Source: Arthrobotrys musiformis (Eukaryota > Ascomycota > Orbiliomycetes > Orbiliales > Orbiliaceae). Taken from it: a DNA stretch of 64,000 bases. The stretch lies in assembly GCA_036971715.1 (NCBI GenBank), contig JAVHJL010000010.1:310001-374000 (forward strand), written 5' to 3'. Shown one piece after another: positions 11,198 through 23,500 of this stretch. A program made the translations under genes and the position numbers. How positions within the stretch are numbered: position 1 is the first letter of the stretch; each line of letters opens with the position of its first letter. The notes under the pieces are model-generated. The model saw nothing but the letters and a program-made list of their open reading frames with translations, had not been told where the DNA came from and ran no database searches.

Positions 11198-14100
11198 CTA
11201 TCGCTCGTCATCAGCGGCATTCGCAGCGTCATCGTCGATAAGGTGTCGTTCTGCGAGAGCCGACTCGATAGAATCGTTAAAACTACCTTGGGAGCTCATG
11301 ATCGGAAGACCGAGGGCAGGCGAGGGCGTAGGATCTGTGCTGTTATCGCCAAAGCCGGGGGGGCGAGCCCGCATGGCCCGTGCTTTCGCCAAACTAATGG
11401 TATTGGCGGAGAAGGTGCTAATGACCGGTGCGGTTTCGTCTCTATCGATGGTCGCTTTCATGAAAGCAGCCATCCATTCTCGGCCGATTTGTTTTGAATC
11501 GGTGGCAAAGTAGTGGAGCTTTGGAGGAGTGAACATGACCCCTTTGGCGGCCCCGGGTTGTGGAGGGACAAGCTTGAAGGTGAACCAGCCGCCCTTTGAC
11601 GGCGGGGTCGGCGGGGGGTTGTGACCGGATTGGCCATTCCCAGGGGTCGCTGATGAGGCGTGGGAAGGTGACGATGTTATCGCCGCAACCGAGGCATGGA
11701 GGGAGACGAGTCTATCGTCGGAAGCAGGAAGAACACGGTGGGAGGTTATATCTATCAAACCCCTTTCCTTTGTATCATCCATCGAGTAGAAGTATGATAG
11801 GCGTCGACCTTTGAGGACGAAGAATCTGGTCTTCCACGAGGCGACGACAGCGCTACTGCCGCGCTTCTTCATCCAGCCGCTGAAATCTGCATCTTTAGCA
11901 GCATTGGCGGGCGTGACATCCTTGAGCCCTTCAAGATAGGCGCTTGTGAGCTGCTTCTTTGATTTCTGCCTGATTCCAGAAGCAGAAGCAACACTCCGAA
12001 GCTTCTTGTCTTTACTACTGCTGCCGTTCCGTTGCTTTGATTCGTCTGATTTTCTTTCAGGAGCGTCGATTGTGATCTTGATGGAGGCCGAATGTTCGCT
12101 ACCATTCGGCGACATCAATGTCGAATTCGTGTCCTGGGACATCGGAGACATCGACATTGCCTTCTCTGCCCCGTCAGAGACTGACCTATGGGGATATCCG
12201 GGTTTTGTTTGGATGTTTGGTGGGACATGCTTCTCCTCGACAGGTGGAGGTCGTTCTACACTGAGTGGTTTCCCGCCCGGCATGGCAGATGCAGCAAGGC
12301 TTTCTCTGGCTCTGTTGTCGAGTGAAGCGATCTGTGTTTCACTAGTGCTCCGCTTCCGGCCCTTGACGGTGTTATGGTAGACAACTGAAGCCGGTGATGG
12401 CGAAGAGTATCCTGAAGGAACGAAGGATTGGTTAACGCTTTCTCGGGAAAATGGTCTGGGTGCTTGAGCGTATGGATAAGAGTTTCCGAGGTTCACCGTC
12501 TCGTACGACCTCTCGGAAACAGCGAAGGTCTGCTTGGAGACGATACCTCGTAAAGACGGTGATGGTGATGATGATGGTGATGATGGATGATGAGATGGAG
12601 GTGGATTAGGAGGATACGGCAGAGGTGAGGACGGAGTGGACGTTGGAGTGTTGTTACCTGAGCGGCTGCGCTGCTCCTCGGTGTAGCTGGACTTCTTGCC
12701 ATGGGCGGCGTGGTGGCCGTGGCTGCCGGAGCTGCCTGCTCTCTTGTGCAGCACGTTTCGGTCTTTTTTGCCTCCATCTTCACTGGCACCTGCATTATGA
12801 TAAGAACGACTCTCGTTGGCAAGTACACTCGACGACGATTGCGATGCGAAGCCACTATCACCTGTATATCTGCTCCTGCCGCTGGCAGAGCTCTCGTTGG
12901 CCTTATGGCCTTTCAACGTCCAGGCCCGGTCAAACGATGGGTCCCTTCCATGAACTCCGGGAACCCGTTGAGGCTGCTGGCCCCCACTACTCGAGGCCCG
13001 TTCCATCGAGGCCGTCGAGACGGAGCGTCCGTCGCTGTGGACAGCTGTATCCAAGTCAGTATAACAAGAAGACCCCAGCTTGATTGGCGATTGCTAACTT
13101 ACCGGATCCAACATCAGACTTCGGCGGGGGCACTGGCACTGGGCTAGATGGGCTCATAGTTGTCGGGCTTTCTGCAAGGAGGTTAGCGTCCTGCTGCTCC
13201 AAACCTTGCCTCTGCGGCCCGTCTGGGTGACGAGGCCGACTAGGACACGTTGGTTCGAAGGGGAGGTTGATTGAAGGAGCTAGAATCTCACCTCTGATAG
13301 GATTCATTGGATCAAGTATCGCCTCCTCAACATGTGCCAGTGGCACCGCTAACGACCCCGCCCGGGCAGGTGGACGATTATGAAGGCTTGGTAGCCTAGG
13401 GAGGACCCCAGCTGGTGTACTGCTACTCCTATGGCGAGCTCTCTTATCTTTAGCAGCTTCGCTCATTGCTCCTCCAGCATTCTTCACAATCGACTGAAGC
13501 TTCTCGATCTCCTTCCAAACTTCAAATCGCTTCCCAAAGCTACCAATCTCAAGCTCCTTCAGGTGTGCCATCTCCAACTGAAGGACAATGGCACCACTGA
13601 TCTCCTGCTCTTCGAACTTATCACAAATGCTCAGCGGCAAGTGCTGCTCTTGAAAATATGCAGAAACCTGGGCTGGCGTCCATAGTCGGATTTCCTCCGC
13701 TGAATATATCAGCTCTATTACATCCTCATCCTCATCCGACGAAGAATCAGGCTCGAATTGCTGAGAATACTGCAGGGGATGTTCACTTTGTCGCTGTGTC
13801 GACTCCCGAGGTCGCCCGGTATAAGTTGCCCTGCTAGAAGGTTCGAGATAACCACTAACAGATGGTTGGTTTGCAATCGCCAGAGACAAAGAGCTTTCGT
13901 TGTTGTCAAAGGCGCTCCTCGAGTAATCCGACGCGGAATCATCGAAATCTTGCTCTACGACTGCATGAGCTTCCGGGGTCTCCATGATCGGAGGCGGCTG
14001 CTTGTTCTTCTGAGCGTGTGTGCCCACGGAACGAGGAGCTGTACGAATTTCCGATAAGGCCTCCTCGATGTCGCTTAACGTGTCTTCAACCACCGGGCTG

Positions 14101-15012
14101 CGGCTCAGCTTCTGTATTTGCGGATGTTCTTTCTTGAAATCTTCTGAAACGCGCCGTTTATCTGTATTGCTCTCTAAAGCTAGCGGTGGGGGTTCGGCTG
14201 TGACATCCTTTGCAGATCCGCCAAATTTTCCCGCTTCATCCAAAGTTAACTCGCTTGGTGTAACCGACAACCTCTTCGGGATCTCCTGCTTCGGTTCTGA
14301 GGGCGCCGACGAGTATGCTGGCGGGGGTGCGACTTCACTATCAGGCGCTACCTGGCTCTCTACTGGGATGTTAGCCCTGGTTCCAGAGTATATTAATTCT
14401 AGGGCTAGGCGCAAGGCACGCATACCTATAATCGTTGGTTGCGAAAACGCTGACTCTTGCGGCCATTGTGTCGTGTAGACTGCAGAGGAACGTTTACTGT
14501 TAGCGCCAAACAAAATGCTCTGTCGAATTTTCACTCGCAGCGTTTCGAAATCTATTGAAGATCTTCTCGCCATTGTTGCTACAGATCCCTTGAGCGTTCA
14601 GAACAGGCGTCGAGTGAACAGACCTTGTGGGAACAATCCAACTTTTCCACTCTCCGGATCACGCCCCTGTTATTAACCTTGATCAGCAAATACATCCATT
14701 TCACTCGGGACATCCAGCCAGATGTTTCCGCAACGTTCTGGGCAAATCGCAATCCAACGGCGGTTGCGGCCAAGGCATCGCAGACCAACGAGAATGACCG
14801 CAATGGGCAATGTTGTTGGCGGGGATGCCCCAATTCGGGGGAAACCATTTCGATATACGGAGGCGACATACCAAATACCACCCATCGTTGTACTCCTCAT
14901 CTCGCTCCAACAATTCGATCTTCGAATTCTTCTTAAGCGTCAGCTCATCCGGCGACCGAGCATCGAAATCGTGCAGGACCCGAAGATAGTCGACAACTGG
15001 ATGATCAGCCAT
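11198..15012 (-). CDS. boi: Boi1/Boi2-like SH3-SAM-PH polarity scaffold
   Basis: Exons (minus): 15012-14872, 14666-14624, 14479-13103, 13044-11198, giving 1135 residues. Domain order is diagnostic of yeast Boi1/Boi2. The N-terminal SH3 (~1-65) has LHDFDARSPDELTL and, across two introns, GWYL then GLFPQ. The SAM domain is at ~324-390 (IRLWTPAQVSAYF to EVWKEIEKLQ). The PH domain is at ~906-1057 (FSGWMKKRG to GREWMAAF). Long Ser/Pro/His-rich linkers and proline-rich stretches lie between. Boi proteins sit at sites of polarised growth and link Cdc42, formin and exocyst; here that role is inferred. A 63-base in-frame GT-AG segment at 14425-14363 may be a further intron, which would give 1114 residues. 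An alternative start is 15060. Confidence 0.9.
14363..14425 (-). other. Possible 63-nt in-frame (optional) intron in Boi-type gene
   Basis: On the minus strand this begins GTATGC and ends CTAACATCCCAG, with a CTAAC branch-like site eight bases before the AG. Length is a multiple of three and it has no stop, so removal or retention both keep frame. Splicing joins TI to VESQ directly after the SH3 domain. Confidence 0.5.
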
Positions 15013-17952
15013 TCTCGAGCCAGGGAGAGAGTACCCTTCCGGGATGTCTTTAGGGTTCAATCCAGACCGCGCACAAATTGCCGGCGGCGGCGGCGGCGGC
15101 GACAGGCGACCACGGACTAAGTGGTCCTATTCCTACCCGTCGACGAAACGCGAGAAGCGAGACCTCTGGAGACTGCGAAGGGCGCGCGTATCGATACAAG
15201 GAGGAAAGCTGTTACTGTTGGTTTTCGCCCGATAGTACAATGTTGTTAATCTGTAAGGATTGCAGAGCGGAGAGCCAGCTGTTTTGGGCTTATGGATGCG
15301 AAGCGAGTTTGGTAGAAACAACCAAGTCCAATCTCGCTTGGGTGGGTAAAGCGGGACTATGGCGCCGTTGCGAGAGGCCTCTATGCCGATGCGACTCGGT
15401 GCGGAAAAATGAAGGTCTTTGGGTCTTGGAAATTGCGTAGCTGTGGCTCCGATCATGACATGAATTTGATAGTTTCCTGACTCGGGAATCCTATTCAGGA
15501 TGGATTCGTAGTAGTACGTACGGTGGCGGAACATGAACTAACAAAGAACACAGTTGTTGGCAGACTAGCTTTAGGCCCCTCACTAACTCGACCAAAAGGC
15601 TAAACTGGTAAAAGCCTCAAGCTCGAACATGTGATATTGGCATCAAAAGGTTGTCGATTGAAAAAAAAGTGCCATCGCAAGCCAGATCGATGCATTCCAG
15701 GCTTCGGTACTCCGGCAGGGGCGAGTAAATCGACAAAACTCAGTTTTCGATTTAGAACATCACTGAAAACCTTATTATCACGGAAGATTTGGCGGTGGCT
15801 TTCGTTCCAAGCTGAAGCAGCCCTGGATATCCTCCAACTTTTGAACGCTTCTAGACTAACGGTTAGGTAAGTTCTGGACAGCTGTGGGCACAGTCAACTA
15901 CCTGTACATACGTAGTACCAGAAGCTATGTCGAAGCGTTCTCTAAGGGTCCACATCGAAGCTTCTTTCCCAGCCAGCCGCCTCAATTTCGAAAGTCTGAA
16001 TGGAGTGGCACGATGTCGAAACAACACTATAACCGAACGAGAGACGTGCGTGCTACACGGTCTAATCTAGTCTCGATCCTAAGATACATATCCGACGAAG
16101 TCAAGAAGATTGGTCCATATGCCAACATCACGATGCTATGGCTCCGCATGCCTATTATCGATATAACCTGCCCCTCCCGTTGCGAGATGCGGGCAGATTG
16201 GTTTTGTGGCGGGCACCTTCTGAAGGCAGTTATTTCTTCTGGAAGCTTTGACTGAACGTGGGATAGGCAAGGCTATCTTATCACAACCCTGGTACTTACC
16301 CGAATCTACAGGATTTGCATGGCTAGCGGCGGTGTGGCGGAAACATCTACGGAGCTCCTTCGACGTTTGTTGCCGAATAGGAATATTTTTTGCGAACGCC
16401 ACGGCGGATTCGCGCCCAATCCTATGATGGTCATACCCACTTCAATCCCTCGATGATGTATCTCAATCTACATTCTCAGAGCAGATGGTTGAAGCAAGGT
16501 GGTCTGATTTTACCAAAGACAATAAGAGAAAGCGACAGAGAAAAAAAGTTATATAACTTTTGGTTTCTCCTCCTATTAAATAGGATGAAGAGACGTCGCG
16601 ATGCATATAGAGAATGTATGCAGAATGCAGATCTCTGGGGGTGTTGAGCAAGACAGCCCGACTCCCCGAACACCTTACGCTCACTCGAAAAGTGCATGTT
16701 GATATACATCATATAAATTACAGGTTATGTATGCGTGTACATATTCAAAGCTAACGAAGATTGCAGGTTGTCGACGACCCTTATTTCGCCAATACGAGCG
16801 AATATATGTACCATGTAAGTACTTTTTTGTGGGAATGAGGTAAGTCCTGGGGGGCTTGAGAGGTTCGGGAACTTTGTATAAGCAGAGTTCTGATAGGTCG
16901 GATTTAGTCTGTTGTGCAGCTTTCATTTTATCACGGTTGCATGCTAAGAAGAAGATAGTGGGGGATTTGGCCCTTTTAAAGGTTTCCCGGAATTGCTGCT
17001 CGCGACATTCATGCATCCTGTGGGTCCGTCATGTGAACCTCGACAGACAGGCAAAAAACCCAGACAAAGAAAGCAGCAAGCAAAAACAGGGGCTTTGTAT
17101 GAGGGATTTTTGCCACAAAAGCAAGCAAGTCTATGGCAGGGGGCGGGAGGGAGCCATACCGATCCATTAATAAATATTATTTTTCTCGGATTTTGGACTT
17201 TGGTCGAGTGACAGACGCACTTTCGACAAAGAAGCGTCTGTGGACGGATTGATATGTTGGCTGACAAGGATTTGAAGCATTAGTTGGATATCGAGGTTGG
17301 CGACCTTTTGGTGCAGCTTGACTTGTCCCAACTCGAATTATGCCTGATCCAACAACTAGCCTTGCTTTGAAGCGCAGCACGAACAACAGCTAACTGCTTC
17401 GAACAGTAGTTGGTAAATAAAATGAACGTTGGAAAGTTGTTTTTTAGACTTTTCTTTTTTTTTCTTATTTTGTTATTTTTGTTTATTTGATCCAACTAAG
17501 GACTAGCTAACCTACATGCTGTGCTAGTTAATTGAGTGGGTGTGTGACACAGCTGGATATTTGAAGGGAGAAAGAAAAGAAAGAAAAGAGCAAGAGGAAG
17601 ATGTACGATGTATCAAAAAAGGCGAGCAGACAAAAGGAAAAAGGAAAAAACGGAGAGGTAGGAAGGAGAAAAAGAAACGACGGGTGCAAAATTGAGACAC
17701 CGAAGGTAAAAATACTTAAAGTTGTCCACCGCCACTGCGATTTGTATATAATTGCAGTGGTTATCGATTCGTATTCATCATAATCTTGCCTGCTTGGTGT
17801 TAAATTATATAATTTAGTCCCTGCTGGAGCTCGCAATGCTAGCTTAGCAGCTGAACAGCTTAGTATACGGACTGGACTACCTATCCATACTGGCTGATAT
17901 CGATATATCTATTGATTCTGGACTGCCTGTTGCTGAGACCGATAGTAGCTCC

Positions 17953-17990
<38 letters not shown>
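17953..17990. repeat. Trinucleotide microsatellite (CAT)~12
   Basis: A continuous run of about twelve CAT/ATC units, non-coding as far as can be seen. On the minus strand one frame reads poly-Asp, but it is not part of a recognisable gene. Confidence 0.95.
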
Positions 17991-18291
17991 GTCACCATTA
18001 TCAACGCTGCTGCCATCGTCACTGCCACCAGCACCGTATAGGCGCTTATCGATATTGTAGGTAATTATAATCGGTGTTCTTCTTGTCTTCACTTCACCTT
18101 CATTTCCCCCCTCTGCTTCTGCTTCTGCTTCTGTTTCTGTTTCCTCCCCCGCGAACCTAACGCAATTTGCCCATTACCTGTTTTGTACCCACCTATTCCC
18201 GCTGACTAAGGGACCAAAACACCGTTACCATCATACCATCATCATCATACACGGCCATCGTCGCTGTTCTGGTTACTTATTTCGTTAGACT

Positions 18292-18370
18292 TGACCTGAC
18301 CTGACCTGACCTGACCCGATATGATCTGATGCGATCTGATACGATCTGATCTGCCTGGCCTGACCTGACC
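18292..18370. repeat. Compound satellite: (TGACC)x5, 10-bp GATCTGAT units x3, TGACC again
   Basis: Five TGACC units at 18292-18316, three 10-base units of the form NNGATCTGAT at 18321-18350, then two TGACC units at 18361-18370. The two families are interleaved in 80 bases. Confidence 0.9.
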
Positions 18371-18680
18371 TCTTCGTTGCTTGCCTGCCTGCTTGCTGAC
18401 TTCCTGGTTGTTACCGTTTGCTAGCTTTGCTGCTTGCTTGCGAGACACAAGCTCTACTCGCTTAAGCAAGTCGAACGAGGCTCAAAAAAATTGAATTGAA
18501 TTGGATCCAACACAATCAACAAACTTCGGGACTCACCGCCTGGGAGATTACACCGCAAGCTCATTTGTGGAGCTCAGCCTTGCGTCCGAAGCTGTTCTTT
18601 GACGAGCTCGAGAGGGAAATTTTTTTTCTGGATCTACCATCGACATAGATCTTGTTCTTGTCTCAACAGCGCCGACTCCT

Positions 18681-18699
18681 TTGCTTGCTTGCTTGCTTA
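18681..18699. repeat. Tetranucleotide microsatellite (TTGC)n
   Basis: Nearly five perfect TTGC units in the same microsatellite-rich stretch. Confidence 0.9.
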
Positions 18700-20087
18700 C
18701 TTAGGTAGGTACTTACTTCCTCACTGGCGCGCGCACACCCCCACAGCTAGCGAGTGGCTAGCTTCCTGACGTCGACCTCAACTATAAAAACCCTAACCCG
18801 TCGCTAGTACTTACTCAAAGTAAGGACTTCGGTACTTGGTTACATAAGTGCTGGAATGCATATTAGTCTCGGTGCATATAATACCTTTTAATTCCTATCA
18901 CATCAATCGGTGCCGTTCCTTCTCCGTCGTCTCATCCCCGTCCGTGTCATGTCACATCCGTTCTATATTAGAACTATGCTATATTGACAAACGTTACGGG
19001 AACATCCATAATCCGCCGGACTTGCAAATTTGATGGATGATTTGGCAATCTTTTCGATTTTCTCATAAATCAACTTGATACTAATAACACATCTTATACG
19101 CTCTTGATTGTTGAAGACTTCGATCTCTCATCAAGTTATATCCAAAAAGCCTCATACGTATACACACGGGCATATATTCCGCACAAATTTCGAGCCGCAG
19201 CCTAAGGAATTAAGCGACTAGCCTCCTCCTTCAACCGCTGGAACATCCGTATACCACTATATTGGACTTTCCGTATGGATCTCTTTACCCCACAACGTTC
19301 TATTATTCACTCCTGCGTTTCATGACATCGCATTACATATATTCCGATCTTTAATTGCTAACCTAGTTTCAATCTCCAGGCCTTATTTCTCCAGTATCCT
19401 AGATATCTATCTCGGGACGAAATACTGTATCTCCACTAGGTACATATTCCTAAAAACCCGTCGACCCGAAACCTGACGGGGAGTTCCTGAAAAAATCTGC
19501 CAAAGCCGAATCTTCAAACTGTAAGTCCTTCTTCTTTTTGTTCTGGGGGGCGTCGTTGTTCGGTACATATATCATCGGATTCATATCTATAGCGTGGGAT
19601 TTTTTTAGCTGCAAGCTTTTGTGGCTTTTTAAAGTCGCCGGCGTTCGGGTGCCGCCAGGGAAAAATCTGCTTGCTGCACCTTGCATAAGGCTCTGTCGTG
19701 TCTCGTCTTGAATGGATCTTGATCGATCGATCCGTTCGCTTGTCACACTTAAAGTGGCTGGTTTTTTTATATATTTTTTCTTTATGTCTCGTGTGCGATA
19801 CTCTGTATAGCCTAGCCTGATACACTGTGATGGGCCTGGGGGAAGTACTCTCAAGGCCCTCCAGGGTGCTCCTGGCCTCACACATACACAAAGTACTTTG
19901 CAAGTACCTCCACACTATTTATATTCGATAGCCGTTTTTGCTTGCCCACTCGAGTTAGTGTTATCCACACGTGCACGTCATGATATCATGCACGCCAGCA
20001 CGCTTTGCCGTCTCGCAATTGGTTGTCTTGGGTGCGCATGCCAGAGGAGCCTATCGTCTCCGGACTATAACGGCGTGCTATAAGCCC

Positions 20088-20094
20088 TATAAAA
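20088..20094 (+). promoter_or_regulatory. TATA-like element upstream of SP-RING gene
   Basis: TATAAAA about 488 bases before the ATG at 20576. It implies a leader of roughly 450 bases if used. Matched by eye only. Confidence 0.3.
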
Positions 20095-20575
20095 CACCAC
20101 TTAACTGTTTTTCTCGAAGCGAAGGAAAACTGAAGGCCCACAAGCTGCTATGACAGCCAAACAAACGCTCTCCTTTCCGTTGGTGATTGAGGCGCCATCC
20201 TTCTAATAATGTTTGATTGATGCTTTGGGAATGTAGTAAATACCAAATAGAACACCGATGCTAATATACTATTTCCTTCTAGGTAAACTTTAACTTGGGC
20301 CTAACCCCCTAATTAACAGCCTCCTTGCGGATTATAGCTGTGAATTTATGGAGGGAAGCTGGAGATACCATCTCCTGTATATCAAAGCCTAACAGTCATA
20401 CCCCCTCCTGGTGGGAGCTCTGTCACCGCATTTACAATCAACTTTTCTCCCCGAAGAAGCATTTGTTTTGCTGCTCCTTCAATGCAGAAGAAGGACCAAT
20501 CTTTATCGTCTAGCATCAGAAAATTGATATTACCACATCTGCGAGATTCTTCGTTGCAATAGGACTTACCTCACC

Positions 20576-23500
20576 ATGCACGAGGAATCAATGGTAACAA
20601 TTGAGCCAGACCGGCCTCGTGGCCCAAGCAAGGACGACGAATCTACAAATACTGGCCAAGGAGTGCAGATAGATACATCTGTATCGACAGGGCCTGGGTG
20701 GCCCTCCCTTACCTCCCCATCTTTGAAACGTAAGAGTTCGATCTCGAGCTCAAGGGCGGATATCGAGTATGTAGCCAAACCCTCCTATGAATCACGACTA
20801 CGTGGATTTAACCAGGACTTTTGTGCTGACATGCGGACTTGGACCGTCAAAAGCCTTGCCAATGTTAATAATACTGTTTCCATGTTCATGGGAGGGAGAC
20901 GCCACTCGTGGATGCAACAAGGGGGCGGAGGAAATCCTTCTTACGCACCGCGGGCTCCCCCGCCGAAGAAAGTCAAGACTACACCTACGAAAATACCTGC
21001 AAGTTCAGAGCGAAAAAGTCAACCAGAGTTACAAACCGCTGCTGCATCGCCGCCTGCTCCACGACCATCTCCTGCGCCGAAACAACCTACGACCGAACCT
21101 GTTGTTATAACAATTCCTGATACCCAGCCTGAGGAACAGGATGCTACGCCACAGACTTCAGTCATGGATGTCGAGCAGCAGCCACTTGTCAACCCGCCCT
21201 CGAATCCTATATCAATGGCTAGTCCGCCGACAACTGCCCGTTCCACCCCAGAGAACGCACCGTCCATTAGTCTAATACCCCGACCACAGGCCACAACGAG
21301 CTCTACTCCATCCCCAGTTCCTGCCCCGACGACAATTAGTCAATTGGGGTTCACAAACTCTCCGAATAGCGTAGCTGAGAGCAGGGGAAGCCCTGCTATT
21401 GAAACAAGAACACCACCAGCAGGAGTTTCGAGGGTGGCATTCCTTCCACGAGCTTCAAGTGTCGAGCAACCAGCACCGGCACCGGCACCGGCGCCTCGCA
21501 TGCGACCGGCGCCTCGCATGCGACCAACGCTCCAGACAGCCATTGCCACAACCTATATGCAGAATATAACACCTCCACCGTCGACCTCGCCGGTTAGCGC
21601 CACAGTCCTGAACGGGGTTGATAACCTCGGATTGAGGTCGGCTCACCCAAGCTCAGCCATGCCGTCACCAGTTGCCTCACCGCAGACGCCTGAACTTAGT
21701 ACTATTGATCTGCCAAGATATCTTCCGGATGGCACCTGCAAGATGCACAGAGTGGACCTACGGAAGCCTACAATTGAGGACCACAATTTATTATTAGGCG
21801 AGCTTCAGAGGTTAGGCCAACAAATCAAAGATTCTCAGTTGGTAGCTCCAGAAAAGGCTCTGGTCATGCGATATTCGAAGCTCAACCGTGCATTGGATTC
21901 GATCCGGCGGCAGATTAATCAAAGTACAGTCCAGTCAACCCATGAGCTAGTTACCGACATCCTGCGCCGGCGGACCCCTTCAGTGCCGGGTTATCCCCCG
22001 CAATCCCCAATCTCTTCAGCTCCCTGTTCACCAATCCATCATCGTGCCTCGTTACCCCAGGCAGAAAGGCAACACGCCGCACAATCACAGGGTCTTGCCA
22101 ATACAATGCTTCCGCCGCCCCAGCCCCACATCCCACATCAGCCTTTGCCATCAATTGGCCATTTTCGCAACCCACCATCTCAAACCTCTCAGGGTGCGGA
22201 TCTCTATGCGCAGAACCCAACACCTGCAGCCCCTTCACCTCATAACCAGGCTTGGCCTCAATTTTCCCCTGTTGCCACAAAATACCCTGTACCTCAAACA
22301 CAACAAGCCGCATCTCAATTCACACCCCAAAGCTCAGTGGTGCGGGCCCCACAAACCCGACCACATATCCAACAGCAATCTCCAACCGTTTCACACCCTG
22401 TAAATGGGCGCACAAAAGCTCCGTGGAGCTACGCGTTTGTTGAAAGACTTCACTTTCTCATGGCACAAGCGGGCACAGAACCATGGAAACCAAACGATAG
22501 CCTTAGAGCGAACCTGCTTGAAGGCGCCCTCAAGCAAGGTGATGATTTGTTTGTTGCTTTGCATCTGTTGTTCTGCCATGCAGACCACCCAATGCTGAAA
22601 AACAAATATGCTTTCATCTGGAGTGACCCTCGAAGCAAGCTTGGCTTGGAGTTGCTTTCCCAACTTTTATTTGCCAATTCGAGTCTTTCGACGCGTGCAT
22701 TAGATATCTTTGTTCAAGTTCCCATGGAGCTTGGCGCGGCTAGGGCGAAGATTCAGGGATTCAATGATGACATGGGGGCGGCACTCAAGTTGCTCCAGGA
22801 TATTCGGCCAATTTTCGACACGTTATACAACTACTGCGACTCGAACAAGCTCTCGTGCCCATCGCAAGCTCTAATTGCATCTGCCGGGATCCTTTCGCCA
22901 TCCCTACAAAAAACCATTAGCGTGTCACTGTCACAGATGCTAGTACAACATGGTAAAACCCACCAACACCAACCGCAACCAAACCAGGTCACATCAGCTC
23001 CTAGACAGCCACAGCAGCAACAACATGCACAACATGCCCAATCTGTGCGGAGGATTCCCCAAAATATGCTTCCAAGAAAAGCATCATCTAGTGGCGATGT
23101 TGGACCCGCACAGCGCACACAGCTCCAAGTTTTTACAACAGACTGGGGCGGCAAAGTTCCTGGTTGGAAGTTGATCCAAGAATGGAGGTATCTACCTGCG
23201 GATCTTCAGAAGCCTGAAGGGGACACTTCGCAGTATTTTACCTATTTTAGGAGATGTGTTACCCCAGTCATCAAACTTTCTAATAGGCTGCAGCAACTTT
23301 CTTTCATCATCGACAGTGGGTTGAGTAAGTCTTACCCTAAAGTCAATCGTATCGAGGGAACTGCATCCAACATCCGCCCAGTTCGAAACTGGTCCAAACT
23401 CTACCGCCTTCGTTGCGTAGCTTCAAAACGAGACCTCACACATCTCACTAGGCATGAAAACTTTTCAGCTTGGAGGGGTCAGGAGACTTGCTGGCCAGCA

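Larger units (their letters stand above)
15013..20575. other. Gene-poor island between Boi-type and SP-RING genes
   Basis: 5.6 kb between two diverging genes. No reading frame resembles a known protein. The right half, 17.5-19.4 kb, is rich in pyrimidine tracts and microsatellites. TATA-like sequences occur at 18783 (followed at once by CCCTAACCC) and at 20088-20094 (TATAAAA, about 490 bases before the SP-RING ATG). A long 5' leader or a non-coding transcript is possible. Confidence 0.55.

Noticed and set aside
14377..14425. 49-base GT-AG intron in the Boi-type gene ending at the first AG (ACCAG)
   Set aside because: It would shift the frame into an immediate stop. The 63-base version ending at the next AG keeps frame and is reported instead.
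17877..18092. Minus-strand frame with a poly-Asp run
   Set aside because: The run is the (CAT)n microsatellite read in one frame; the flanks show no coding character.
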